NCBI GenBank assembly: GCA_029379385.1
Contig: CM055617.1
Location: forward strand, 2,542,001-2,606,000
Source of the DNA: Quillaja saponaria
Lineage: Eukaryota > Streptophyta > Magnoliopsida > Fabales > Quillajaceae
DNA: 64,000 nt
Direction of reading: 5' to 3'
A program made the translations under genes and the position numbers. This document shows, in pieces, positions 30,801-42,618 of the stretch; position 1 is the first letter of the stretch; every line of letters starts with the position of its first letter. Below the pieces are notes generated by a model. That model searched no databases. It worked only from the letters and a program-made list of their open reading frames with translations, and was not told where the DNA came from.

Positions 30801-31156
30801 ATTCAATAAAGCAATGCAAAGCTCCACAAACCCATCAAGAAAAATCCCAAACTAGAAAAACCCAAATTCAGCAATGAAGCAAAAAAGTTTACTTGCCTTC
30901 TTCGCGAACTGAATTGCTACTATTTTCATTATAGATAAGGACGTCCTCTGCATCAACCGCCACGACAGAGCGTAGTCGAACCTATAAAGAATTGGAACAA
31001 ATGGTAGACAAGGAGAACCCAGAGTCACATACAATTTTTGGATAACATTATCCATAAAAAAAATTAAACTAAACTAACCTTGCGAATGCAGCTGAAGAAA
31101 GGTGGACGAAGTGGAAGATGGGGTTTGTATGCGAATTTCATTCCAGGAATAGCCAT
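24824..31156 (-). CDS. PcnB/CCA-type nucleotidyltransferase family protein
   Basis: This is a class II nucleotidyltransferase of the bacterial poly(A) polymerase / tRNA CCA-adding superfamily, probably organellar. Fourteen exons give 1575 nt and 524 residues: 31156-31079, 30981-30893, 30754-30651, 29466-29369, 29072-28989, 28832-28699, 28513-28441, 28344-28299, 28015-27906, 27818-27711, 27640-27581, 26849-26788, 25899-25587 and 25039-24824. The N-terminus is basic and transit-peptide-like. The active site is clear: GGCVRD at 98-103, the metal-binding DFD (112-114), QRDFTIN (189-195, canonically RRDFTIN) and DDCARILRAIRVAARLGF from 233, the nucleotide-recognition region. The C-terminal part is helical and less conserved. 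Whether it adds poly(A) or CCA cannot be decided from sequence. Arabidopsis relatives are annotated as polynucleotide adenylyltransferase family proteins. Two introns carry local tandem repeats. Confidence 0.9.
27050..27490. repeat. Imperfect tandem repeat in intron 11 of nucleotidyltransferase gene
   Basis: Two diverged copies of about 240 bp share ordered landmarks: TAGAG(C/T)TGAAACAGT-ATTAAAAGAA, then AATACTAAAATA, TAGTAAGGAT-ATGG, and TTACA-GTCCT. The first starts near 27060 and the second near 27310. The repeat is non-coding and lies between exons 11 and 12. Confidence 0.55.
28024..28304. repeat. 140-bp tandem duplication covering a splice donor
   Basis: A segment beginning AATATGGAGTCAGGCA occurs at 28024 and again at 28164, and both copies end in AATCTCACCAC. 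The period is 140 bp. On the minus strand, the right-hand copy contains the genuine donor of exon 8 (TTGTG|GTGAG, exon end 28299). The left copy carries an identical donor-like site in the intron (exon-end equivalent 28161). Confidence 0.8.
29670..29800. repeat. Dispersed plant repeat fragment (ACTAGTTGGGGTC type)
   Basis: The block AACTAAACCTTAAATCTCAAACTAGTTGGGGTCAAAT with CATCAAGCCGATGTGGGGC nearby resembles a short interspersed repeat found widely in plant genomes. I know the motif from experience and cannot assign a family. It lies in the long intron between exons 3 and 4 of the nucleotidyltransferase gene. Confidence 0.4.
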
Positions 31157-33244
31157 GGAATATACAGAAACTAACCATGTGTTTATCAGCTAACGCCACA
31201 AAATGGTATCACTGTCAGACTGTCAGTAGGGTTTAAGAATCCAGGGCTGAGATTTTAGAAAAATTTGGATGAAGCAGATCCATGCTTTAGTAATGTCGTT
31301 TAACCAGGTCGCACATGAGTACTAAACGGCATTGCATTCTTGTATAGAAGCAAGTGTCGTTTCATTTCTTGCCAGCCCATGCTGCTCCCGTACATGACCA
31401 AAGCATTCGAGCTTACTTGACTATTGGGCCGCTGCTTGGTTCCAATTCTTAAGATAATGACGCTGGGGCATATATGGATTTCCCTAATGTTCTATGACTT
31501 AAGCAGAGAGAAGCCCAATATAATTTATTTCATATCTAATCAACTTGGAGAGGTTAGAGAGTAAAATTTATATAAATTTTCTAGTTTTGACATGAATAGT
31601 TTAAAAAACAAAACTCTCTAAAGATTGATTGAACATAAGGGAGATTAGACCGGTTGAACAGTCACCCAAATAATAGGTCAAATCAATTTAAACTATAAAA
31701 TTATTTTGGATGATTAGACCGTGTAAAATTGACAAAAACCATAAGTATAGGAAGAATAGGATGTTATGGAACCAATTTTAATGGTTGGATCAGATTTCTT
31801 TTTTCAAAATTGAAATTAATTTGAGTTTTTCAATATTTTAAAGGGTCATACTAATATGTAATCAAATTAAGTTACAAAGCTAAATAAAAAATTAAAATCT
31901 ATTATACATGAATAAAACACACTAATTAACATATAAGTAGGTGTGACTATATTGAATGAATTTTAAAATTTTTTTTTTGTTTGTTTTTGTTTTTTTTAAA
32001 TATATTATAAATATAATTGTTGTAGTCACATTGAATATATTTATGACATTATTGGTTCGATAATCGATTGGTTTGACCACGATGGAACTGCTGACCTAGA
32101 ATCAATCATTTTTTCAATTCGATTTTTAAAATATTGATTATAACAGACTAGCATCATAAATAAAACAATTAAAATTGCCCTAAGAAGAGATTGCTAGTTA
32201 ACTTAATGAGTATGTTAAGTTAGTAATGATCCAAGAACTTGCAACTAAATCATTTTTCCATTAGGGATAGGGTTTTTATAAGAAGAGAGATAGTTATCTC
32301 CTGGTTATGTAGATCATAAAATGGTCCAAAGAACACTCCCCATTGATTGTTACTATAAACTTTAATTGGATGAAAAATATTGTAGTTACAATTTTAGTTT
32401 TTAATTAGATAAAAAGATAAATTAACCGAGTTTCTGACCACTTAGGAATAGAGACACTCATATCAGAATAGTAATGTACATACCCTAGATGGCTGCAGCC
32501 ATATATAGCATTAGAATGCTTTAATCATCAGGGGACTTTAATTTTTAGAAAGAATTTGGTGCCAGATCAGCTCATTCAGCTTCTTGGAAGAATCATTCGT
32601 GACTCAATTCTTCCCCCCATTGCACATTTATATATTTGTATATATACGTAGTCAAATTGATAATTTCTACAATTAATTTTGATTGGCTTTATATATATAT
32701 AGAAATCTCTTGCAGAAGAGCACTACGTACTGCATGTATTTTAATTTCTAGACAGTTAAGCTGGAAAGGGGAAAAACACACAGAAAGTAAAAAAGTTGCA
32801 GATGGAGCCGAAAGTATACACATGGCTTCCTAAGGGAAATGCATGTTAAAAAGACAGAAAATAATTTTTTGCTTCAATGTATTACACGTTTTTTTATATT
32901 TTATATTATATGTTTGATTTGACGAAGACGAAGACAATGGAGGTTGAATTTGAACAAATTAATTTACAATAAGAGCCCCAGAGAAGCTGCACCCATAAAT
33001 AGTACGTAACAGATACAGTACTCCTTATATTATTGGTTCTGGCTGTGTCTCAGTATGTAATTGAAGAAACCATGCATGCACTTTAAATATGGAAGCTGCC
33101 AATAATAATAATTTTTTTTTGGTACAAACAGGATTAAATTACATCTATGACCACTAGATTCATAACACGGATGTCCTATACCCAGCTGGCAAGGAGTTGT
33201 ATATTGACGACATCAAAGATTTTTATTAGAAACTCGATTCAAAT

Positions 33245-33435
33245 TAAAAAATACGAGTTATGATAGATTTATGGTCGAAATATATAAAATAATTAAATAT
33301 GAACTCAATTAATTTTGATTTTAGATTTTAATTGAGCTGAAATAAAAAATGCGAGTTATGATAGATTTACAGTTGAAATATATAAAATAATTAAATATGA
33401 ACTCAATTAATTTTGATTTTAAGATTTTAATTGAC
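33245..33435. repeat. Two-copy tandem repeat, about 92 bp period
   Basis: The block TACGAGTTATGATAGATTTA...AAATATATAAAATAATTAAATATGAACTCAATTAATTTTGATTTT occurs twice in succession with a few substitutions (GAGTTATGATAG at about 33253 and 33352). It is intergenic and specific to unit A. Confidence 0.75.
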
Positions 33436-33759
33436 GGTGAAATAAGCTAGATGAAAAATTTATACCTAAATATAAGTCAAAGTCTGTGTTTGCTTTGAAT
33501 GTAATGGATTGGAAGAAATAAATGCTCTACAGTAAGTGAGAACACGTTGACTACTATAGCTAAAAAAAGTAGCAGAAATATTTGAACAAATATACAGATT
33601 AAATTAAAGAAATGAAATAAAATATAGATAAATACATTTATCAACACTTGCTTGTAACTACTTATAAATATTATGAATTTATTTCCTCAAATATAAATAA
33701 ATATATATATTATTAATCTCTCAAAATAAATTTATGGTGTATTTTATTAAAAAAAAAAA

Positions 33760-33890
33760 AAACATGTGTATATATAGAAGATGCCGACAATCAAATGTCA
33801 GTCAATTCAGAAGCAAGCTGTTGTTTACCAAAAGAAGAAGAGAAGAAATTGATGCCCCACCGCACATCACGCGTACCGACTCGTCTCCAT
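33760..33890. promoter_or_regulatory. Non-coding block conserved upstream of all three bHLH genes
   Basis: A stretch containing GATGCCGACAATCAAATGTCAGTCAATTCAGAAG, a GT-rich part and CACATCACGCGT recurs at about 50178-50292 and 61905-62020. Each copy lies 0.8-2 kb upstream of a bHLH start codon. Conservation may reflect only shared duplication, but this block is better kept than its surroundings. The shared ATCACGCGT core could be a regulatory site. Function is inference. Confidence 0.4.
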
Positions 33891-34822
33891 CCCATAGATT
33901 TGATCATTTGATTCTTTTATTTAATAATTAGTAATTTGTTAATTACCATTATAGCATACTAGCATTTATCAATATCAATCAATTGTACTTTGCTTTCATA
34001 AATTGTTACGGGTCATATCGTCATGAATAACTGAACCAGACACGTTATTTTTTTATTTAAGTCATAATTAATAAATAATTTATAATTATCTTAGTAATTT
34101 AGTAAATCTTATAAATTAACTTAAAAAATTATAATATCATTGTTATAAATTTTTTCAGGTCTTTTTTCTTTCCCTATTTTTTTTCAGGAATTGAAATATC
34201 AATTTTGATCCAATTTAACATATATTGATTAAAATATTATCAATATAATAAATTATGTTAAAATAGAATCAACATAAAATGTTTAAATTGATTGGAAAAT
34301 ATTTAAAAAAATATAACAATTATAATTTAGTTAATTTTAAATTAATTTGATAGATTTAATAGATAATTAGATAATTGAGGTCTATTTGTTATTTATGACT
34401 CAAATAAGAGAGTTATGTGTCTGTTTTAATAATTCATGAGAATTATTATAGAATAAGTGGTAGCTCATGAGAGTAAAATGTAACTATTCACTGATATTAA
34501 TATCTTTGAAATTAATTCAATATTTCAACCAATTTTTCTAATCCCAACTAAATCAATTATTATGTGTTAGAAAATATTACAATTTATATGTTTACTATAA
34601 TTATTTAAAATTTTAGAGATTTATGTGTTAGTAAATAAATCTAATTAATGGTCACCCCAACCTCTTTTAAAATTAATTAGTTAACCTTGAGAAAGTTTAC
34701 CTCGTGATCATGCTTGGAGGAGGTTATAGAAAATAAAATTCTCATAATTCATTAGCAACGTAAATAATTGTTTTTTATCAGATTATAAAAACATACATAA
34801 ACTAGTCTGAATATACCTGACC

Positions 34823-34993
34823 ATTATACTAAAACATAATTCAACTAATTAATTAGTGTATATTTAATAATAAAATGCATATACGTGTTTAATTAAAGTG
34901 TATAATATATGATTATACTAAAACATAATTCAACTAATTAATTAGTGTATATTTAATAATAAAATGCATATACGTGTTTAATTAAAATGTATA
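34823..34993. repeat. Near-perfect tandem duplication, period 89 bp
   Basis: The block starting ATTATACTAAAACATAATTC and ending GTGTTTAATTAAA occurs at 34823 and again at 34912, almost without change. The near identity implies a recent event. The segment is AT-rich and non-coding. Confidence 0.9.
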
Positions 34994-35521
34994 CTATGTG
35001 AATTTACACGATAAATAAAAAATAACGTAACTCGCATACGAGGTTTATACTTATCCAAATCAAAGTTGTTCTCTTATTTAGACATATGATTGTACGAACA
35101 TGTGACCAGTTTTCTTAAAACAATACTATAAAGCGTAAAATGTTATTATTCCCAACATTGATATGCAAGCACACTCATTTTTACTTTTTTATTCTTTGCT
35201 CAAGTTTGGTCCTGGAAGCCTAGACAATGCTGTGTGCGCCGAATCTTAGAACTAGCCAGTTTAGACTCATAGGATGACTACAGAAAAAAGTAAAAAACTA
35301 ATTTTATATGGAAGTGAAATTTAAAGAGACCTCATTTTCAATAAAATATTTATAAATGTGTTAAATTTGTGATAATTTTTCCAACAATTAACACCTGCAT
35401 CTTTTTTATCTTCTCCTTTCGGAATCATTGTTTTCTTTTTTGACACTTATGAAATAAGAGAGGTCAAACATACAAAAATTTGCTTGGAATAAGTTACCAA
35501 AACAAATTCAAACATTTTATT

Positions 35522-35574
35522 TCTCTCTCTCTCTCTCTCTCTCCTAGAGCCTGATATTGTTCTCTATATAAATA
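35522..35574 (+). promoter_or_regulatory. Core promoter of bHLH copy 1: (TC)11 tract and TATA box
   Basis: A (TC)11 run at 35522-35543 is followed by TATATAAATA at about 35565-35574, some 140 bp upstream of the ATG. The block ATTCAAACATTTTATTTCT just upstream is shared with copies 2 and 3, but those have a short mixed CT stretch in place of the (TC)n run. Confidence 0.65.
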
Positions 35575-35705
35575 CCTCATGACCTTTTAGTTTTCTCTCC
35601 CAGATTCCATTTTCTTGATTGCCTCTCTCTCTCTGGATGCCTTCAAGTATCACACCACTTTCTTCTATAACTTTTCTTTGATTACCTTCTCCATTTTCAA
35701 ATCCA

Positions 35706-37633
35706 ATGGCAGCTTTTCCATACCAAAACCATTCTTTTCTTCTTCATGACTCTGTTTTCTTGCCCAACACTCCCATTAAGGTTTCTGCCCTCATGGAGGA
35801 AATGAATCATACACTATCCACCAATCCTTTCTCTCAATTTAACCCATGTCAATCTCTTCAAGAGACTTATATTGATGCTAAAAGTAATGAAACTAGCTGT
35901 CTTGATCATAACTCAAAGGTTACTCTTAGTGATAATGAGCCCTCTGTAACGATAAAACGGAGCACAGGGACCTTACAAATGGTGGACAAGCTTGAAACTG
36001 GTGAGCTGGTCACTCAAAAGCTAAATCTTATGGATAAAAAGGGGAAAACAAGAAATGGGTCTTCCTTGAATTCTACCCAATCTAAGGTTAAACACTTTAA
36101 ATTAATTTGAGCTGTAACAGATTTATTCATGTATGTGGGTCGTGTTAATTATTTTTAAGATTTTGTTCTTGATAAATCGATTTCCTTTTGATTTTTGTGC
36201 TCTATTTATAATTAGGATGCAATTGAAGGAAGAAGCAATAGTGCACTTAAACAAGAGGAGAAGAAGAAGAGACCACAGAAAGATCAAAAGAAAAATCCCC
36301 AAAAGCCTCCAACTGGCTACATCCATGTAAGAGCAAGGAGGGGTCAAGCAACAGACAGCCACAGCCTAGCAGAAAGGGTACCTACTAACCATACTCTTAA
36401 ACACATTGGAAATCGGGGTACCTAGCTAGGCCCTATCACCCTATCATTCTTTACCCAATTTACCCTCCCAAACAATTATTTTTTTGTGTGAAATCATTGT
36501 ATATATGACAACTAAATAAATATTGTACACGAGTCATGTCCAAAATCTTATATTATCATTTTATTTTGGTAGATGCGAGTCTTCAAAAAAATTTCAGTTT
36601 TCTGGTCAAAATTTAATAGTTTATTAGATATTTAAGTCCTAGTTAGTACGATTAGAGGTATCAATGCTCTGATGCCTGAATAAAGCTTGATGGTCCTCAA
36701 ATTAACCAAAAAGAAAGGGCATAGTGAGCTAGAGTGAATACAAATTTGTTCCATTCTAAATCTTCTCTTTGATGGGTTTCAGGTAAGAAGAGAAAAAATA
36801 AGTGAGAGGATGAAGATGCTGCAGAAACTAGTTCCAGGCTGTGACAAGGTATAAAGTTTTGCCTACATTTTGTCCATTCTTAAGTTTTCACCTTCAGGAG
36901 AAGTACTCTTTGTTTTTTTCTTTTTTTTTTCTGACAGCTTCATGTGGTTAATTTGGCTTATATTAGGTAACTGGAAAAGCTCATGTGTTGGATGAAATAA
37001 TCAATTATGTTCAGTCCTTACAGAAACAAGTAGAGGTAAGGCTTATTCTTCATACTGTAAATTAAAGGATTTTTATGTTGTTCCGTGCACTAAAATATTT
37101 TTAATGAGAAGTAGAATTACATAGAGTCACTCATAATTGTGAGATGGCTTTCGTGCATGACACCCCATCTGATTTATTGGCTCAATAAGTGGACTAATGA
37201 GGTGATAATTTGATTTATTTTGCAGTTCCTCTCAATGAAACTTGCTTCAGTGAATCCCATGTTTTTTGACTCTACAATGGACCTAGATATTCAGAAAATG
37301 AATAGCATGGCATCACCTTTGCTATCTGTGCAGCAATGCAGCCCCAATCAGCCCACAGGTTTGAGCGATGCCACCCCCAACACCACCACCTCCTTCACTA
37401 GTACTGCAAGTAACTATCCTCTTCTAGATAGTACTTCAACTTCAATTTTACATCAAGGGCAGAGCTCAAATTTAATCTATGAGGTATACCCAAGATGACC
37501 AAATAAATAAAAATGTGCTTTCTTTTTCTTCTCTAATTCTAAAAAGTGACAAATACATAATTTTCAGGATATTGGTAATCTGTTTTGGGAGTTTGGAGAT
37601 CAAAGACCAAATTTTCACAATCCATTTTATTAG
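35706..37633 (+). CDS. bHLH137: bHLH137-like transcription factor, copy 1 (subfamily XII)
   Basis: This is a nuclear DNA-binding regulator of the bHLH subfamily that includes bHLH137, the BEE proteins and CIB1. Six exons, 35706-36086, 36216-36377, 36783-36848, 36967-37035, 37226-37483 and 37568-37633, give 1002 nt and 333 residues. The N-terminus ([20 protein letters not shown]) matches the bHLH137 type. A Lys/Glu-rich linker precedes the domain, which opens [23 protein letters not shown] (here [19 protein letters not shown]). The basic region keeps the His-Glu-Arg contacts (HSLAERVRR) expected for E-/G-box binding. Helix 1, loop and helix 2 follow ([32 protein letters not shown]), ending [12 protein letters not shown]. 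The C-terminus is Ser/Thr-rich and ends NPFY. It is the first of three tandem copies and the most diverged. Confidence 0.93.
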
Positions 37634-40545
37634 AGGGCTACCATTGTAAGCCTCAAATCCTGCCTCATAGAAAGAAAAAAAACATATGATATTTAAATTT
37701 ACCCATTACTCTTCTTTTTATATGATTTTTTTTTTCTGATTCTTTTCCAATATTTATAGGTGAGGAAATTCCAAAAAAGAAATGAAACTACGTGGCTCTA
37801 TTTATCAGTATCAGATAGAATATTGGTGGCAGTAAATTATTAGCCACAAGCACAAGAAATTGGTCCCAAGTTCATCAGATAAAGCAGTCTTTTGAACATG
37901 AATAAATTAAGGGCATCTTTCTATGCAGCAGAAAATCAATGGATGAAGAAGAATACACTTCCCAATTAAATAAGTTGTATATTGTTATGTATGCAAATAT
38001 TCCAGTAGACATAATTAGTGTATGAATTATAATGGAAAAATAATTAATTGCCAGTGTAATGTTAAAGGAATCTTGGGGAGCAATTATTCTGTTATTGCAG
38101 TTACATTTACCATCACTGTTACTGACAGTTAAAAGTGTTGACATGACTAGAGACAAGTTATATGAACATTATACATTTGTTGTTGTTGTTTTCTTATTTT
38201 TTTATAGTTATTTCAAATAATTTGTTTTGGGTCTGTAGTTGGCCCGTTGAGCAGAGCTTACAAAACGAAGGTTATTCTATTATGATGTCAAGAGATTTTA
38301 TCAATTACACTAACTTATATGATTGAACAAATTTTTTGATTTTGATAATCACAAATTAGTTTTCCCAATAATGTGTGCATCACCAAATAAAATCATCAAG
38401 AATGATTACTTGCTAAGGAACAACACTCCATGGATCTAGGGTAGAGTTGTATAGTAATAGATTGAATCATGTTAAAAATTGACTAAGATTTGAAAATTAT
38501 CCCAATCTATTAAATATAATATATAATTTGTTAAAAAGTCGAATTCAAAGTAGTTATATAAAATTCAATATGAAGATATCTATTACATCTTTTTTTTTAT
38601 TTCTTATCTTTATGTTTAGTTTTGTGTTGGTCAGGAAAAGATTGAATTCGAACCAAAATTTAAAAGTATTTTATGATCTGAATTTATCATGTTATGTATA
38701 TTATTTAATCATAAAAAAATATAATTCATTGAGATCGATATTCTATTCAACGAACTATATATGAAAGAATTATAAGTAATAAATCATTCTAAATTATCAA
38801 GGTTCTAAGTAGGAAAAAAAAAACTTAGTTTAAAAACAGATATCATGAGCTGAAACAATCATGAGCACGACCTCAAAATTATTTTTTCTTATCGAACACA
38901 AGCCGAGGTCGACCAAGCAAAATTGTTTTCAAGCTCAAATCAAACTTAACAAAATAAGCCCGAGATCGGTTAGTGTCCAACTCTAGTTCTATCTTCAATT
39001 TTAGCCCTTACAAGAGTTATACTAATGGTGGAAACAACTAAATAGCCATTCTCATCAATACACAAGATAAACATAACCAACCAAAAACAGGAAGTGAAAA
39101 AAAAAAAGAAAAAAAAAGTAATGATCTAGAAAGTGGACTTTAAAGGGATAGATCTAGAAAAAAGAAAAGAAAATGAATGATCTAGAAAGTGAAATATAAA
39201 ATAAAAAGGCAAGAAGGAGCCATAATATTTGTGTTGTTATTTAACAAAATGAAAAGTAAATCAACAATAAAGAAGATGGAGGGAAGTAGAAACTAGTAGA
39301 GTTTAATTTGTCTTCTAATTAAGATGGTTATGATACAATTATATAGATTTAGACAGTACATGTGGCTTTTTTTTCCACCTGCTTTTTGTGTTGCCCCACA
39401 TGTTGCATTTTTCTAACCAATCATATTGAACATCATTTTGTATGTGTCCATTGAATCAATTTTAGTGTTTTTTTTAGTAAAGAACTCAATCTTTCTTTTA
39501 GCAGTATTTGGAGTTCAGACAGTCCAGTCCCATCTCTTCTACAGGTGGTGAGATCAGCTCTAGAGACAACCACTTCATCCATCCATTTTTGTTTTGGTGG
39601 TGAAAGTGGAAAAAAAATTAAAAATTATGCATTTAATTAGAGCTTCCATTTATAAGTGAATTTTATGTTTTAATTTAGGAAAATAAAATAGGTTTTATTT
39701 TTTTAAAAAAATCATTTTCAATTATAAGTCTTATAATAAATTGATATTCTTAATGCGTTATATTTTTAAAATTTCTTGCAAAATAAGTTATAAATTTTAA
39801 GTCGAAACACTTTATACCACCTATACTCTTAGTTTTATATTTAATTATAAATTATAAATTTTGATTGTGTATACAACTTTTCAAACAAGCTCATTAATTT
39901 TACAAAATTGAAATTTAGAAGAAGAGTAATAAAAGATTTATAATTTTTCTCCTTGTTTTTTTTTATCTTCATGAGTAAATTTGTATTTATTATATCTATG
40001 TCACTTGTTAATTTTTTCTCAAACATAGATTTATATTTATCTTTTAAATTTAGATTTATTTTTTTACTATTGTTATGAAAAAAATATTATAATTATGAGT
40101 TGAATTTGAAAAATATGTATTTATTAAAACTTTTTTTTAAAAAATAAGTCAAATAAAAAGAAATTCTTATTAATTTTTTAAAAAAATTATTGTTCCATTA
40201 ATGTTATACAATTTTTTAAAGATTAGCTCACTTAATAATATTTTAAACTTAAAAAATATAAAATGTTTCAGTTTAGAGTTTATGACTTATTCGGAAAAAA
40301 TCTTAAATGTAGGACGTATTAGGAATGAGAACTTATAGAAGATTTATTAAGAATTTTTAGGAAAAAGTAAGTCTTATATATCATTACTAATTTTTTTTCT
40401 CTAGAATTCCTAACTTGGAATTTATTTAATCTTAACTATTCACATTATTTTTTAAAATCTCAACCATCTAAATAATGATTTATTATTTCATTTAATTAAT
40501 AAATCAAATATTATAATATAAAACAAACTAAATCAAATACCCTAT

Positions 40546-40630
40546 TCCTAAGTCTAAGTCTAAGCCTAATCCTAACTCTAAGTCTAAACCTAAGCTTAAT
40601 CCTAAGCCTAAATCTAACCCTAATCCTAAA
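40546..40630. repeat. Degenerate telomere-like hexamer array
   Basis: About 14 units of the form (C/T)CTAA(G/A/T/C) follow one another with a mostly 6-bp period, for example CCTAAG TCTAAG TCTAAG CCTAAT CCTAAC. The plant telomere unit is the 7-bp CCCTAAA, so this is related in composition but different in period. It lies in the extra DNA of unit A. Confidence 0.75.
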
Positions 40631-41475
40631 TTTTATTAAAATTATTTAAAAAAATTGTGGTTAACAAAAATTAAGAGAAAATTCTACTTGGTTGAGAATT
40701 CAAATCCCCCAATATATATATATACATATATTAATTAATTAATGTCTCCAAAAGTTATGTTAGCAAGTGTTTGCAGTTATTAATGAAAATTTAATTTAGA
40801 ATAAATATTAATTAGTGAGTGCATTCAATTTAATAAGCCAAAGTTTTGATTTATTTGTTATAAATGCAAAGGAATAATAAAAGCTAAAAACACGTGATTA
40901 GGAATTTTAATTGTGTGATAATTAATTATTTATTTTCACGGTGTCTTATAGTATAATTTTAAAGAATTTAAAAAAAAAATTATAAATGAGATAATAATTT
41001 ATCAAATTTTACTTTCATTGTTTACAACCTTTATTTGAAATTATTAAATTTAGTTTGAGATTTCTATACATATAGTCAGAAGGTACATTGAAAAAAAAAA
41101 AAAATTCCAAATTATGATTTGGAGAAGACAAGGTGATGCTGCCAACTGAATAATATAACATTCATGTTTGAATAAATATATCAGTAAGTAAATGGGGTGT
41201 AACGTTATTTTTAGAGCAACAAACTCATCCATTTGTATTTTTAGGGCCGGCCCCCATGTTTTCAAACTTTATAGACAGTTAAGGACATCAGGTCCCCCGC
41301 CTGCTGTTTAGCTTTTACTGACTTGTCAGGAAGAACTGGCATTGTCTCCAGCAAATTAATTACATATTTTATAATAATCTACTAATACGATTTAATTATG
41401 TGCTAATAAGTAATTTAGTAAATTTTTAAGATTAATGCTGTCCATTTCTGTGTAAACAATTATCTTATAAAAGAA

Positions 41476-42618
41476 GGAAGATGATATGTAGACTACCATT
41501 TTTGATGGGTGAACGAAAATGGGCCCAGTGCTTGAGGAAAAAAAAAATGTCACCTCAACTGAATTTTCATTTTTTCAAGGTCTCAATTCTTAAATTTTGC
41601 CATTTTATCACTTTTTGTATTTATCTCTAACCTCAAGACCAATAATGGCTTCCCTTTTTCACTTTCAATTTTTACTAAGCTCATTTCAAGGCTTCAAATA
41701 AATACTGGGTTTTCATATCTCAGATAATTAACCTAAAAACACATTCACTTTTATCTTCTGACATCAAGGTATTGTATGCACGTTCATTGAACGCGAAGAT
41801 TGATTCTTCATAAATCAGATCTTGATGAAATTGTACAACTCTTACTCGATAAATTTTGGTTTGTACATAGTTGTTTCCCAATTGAAATTCAGAATAAGTT
41901 CTACCATTGATTCTGCAAACATTACCTTCGATCTTTGTTTCACTACATGTTCTCGATTTTCATTGATAAGATAAAATATGTGATAAACGCATGTGAGGAT
42001 TTTATGTTTGGGTCTATAAGGATAACGTAAGACATTTACTTTCTTTCTTATTTTTAGTCTTGACTGAGCTTAAAATGTTACCTTGAGTTAGAGTATTTTG
42101 GTAGAAGGTTAAGCATTAAAATCTTACTAGTTGGGATAGTCAGAAAATCGAAGAAACAATTGAGGGAAAAATTATGATATTGGGTGTTGATGATATGGAT
42201 TTGTTCAAAGGTATTGATCACGACGTCGCTCAACGCCGCCGAATCCAGATTTCATTACTCAGTTTTACTCTACAAAATTGATGTCCAATGAGAATGGAAG
42301 TGGGTAAGGAAGTTGATGTAGAAATATTTGTTTCGAATGGGCTTGAAATTCCACTACAGAGTCAGACGCAGGAGAAAGGTTTAGCCTAAAATGCAACTTG
42401 AGATCGAATGATTTGAACGCATATGTGAATTGTGAAATAAATGTGTCTATCTCCGACTATGACATGAAAAGAGTCGAAAGAGAGAATATGCAAACTTGCA
42501 GAGTGACAAAAGAAAAGGACAAAATGAAAATGGAAATGAAAAAAAAAATGAAGAAATTTAGTCCAGCGGGGCCATTTTGTTCACCTATCAAAAAAGAGTA
42601 GTCTACATATTATTATCC
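41476..42618. mobile_element. 1143-bp TIR element with exact 8-bp target duplication
   Basis: The left end (GGAAGATGATATGTAGACTA...) and the reverse of the right end (GGATAATAATATGTAGACTA...) match over about 55-60 bp, including GATGGGTGAACGAAAATGG against GATAGGTGAACAAAATGG. TAAAAGAA flanks both sides exactly, at 41468-41475 and 42619-42626. The interior has no transposase. A Lys/Met-rich frame of 67 codons at 42398-42601 runs into the right end and is not a recognised protein. Long inverted ends with an 8-bp duplication suggest a non-autonomous Mutator-like or hAT-like element. The two cannot be separated here. Confidence 0.85.

Larger units (their letters stand above)
31157..35705. other. 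AT-rich intergenic DNA; start of tandem unit A
   Basis: Past the nucleotidyltransferase promoter, similarity to later parts of the window begins near 31430, where GGTTCCAATTCT and AGCCCAATATAATTT match about 45810-45920. Further blocks here (32680-32850, 33470-33560, 33760-33890) have counterparts before the second and third bHLH genes. No coding region is supported. Two local tandem repeats are listed separately. Confidence 0.6.

Noticed and set aside
30893..30981. Possible GC-AG intron after exon 2 of the nucleotidyltransferase gene
   Set aside because: A normal GT donor four bases downstream (GGCAA|GTAAAC) fits the reading phase exactly and joins in frame to the next exon.
36123..36362. 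Minus-strand frames opposite bHLH exon 2 (and the matching ones at 51340-51734)
   Set aside because: They are shadows of the purine-rich Lys/Glu linker exon read on the other strand.
42398..42601. 67-codon Lys/Met-rich frame at the right end of the 1143-bp element
   Set aside because: It runs into the inverted terminal repeat, has no recognisable domain and is biased in composition. It is not evidence for a transposase.
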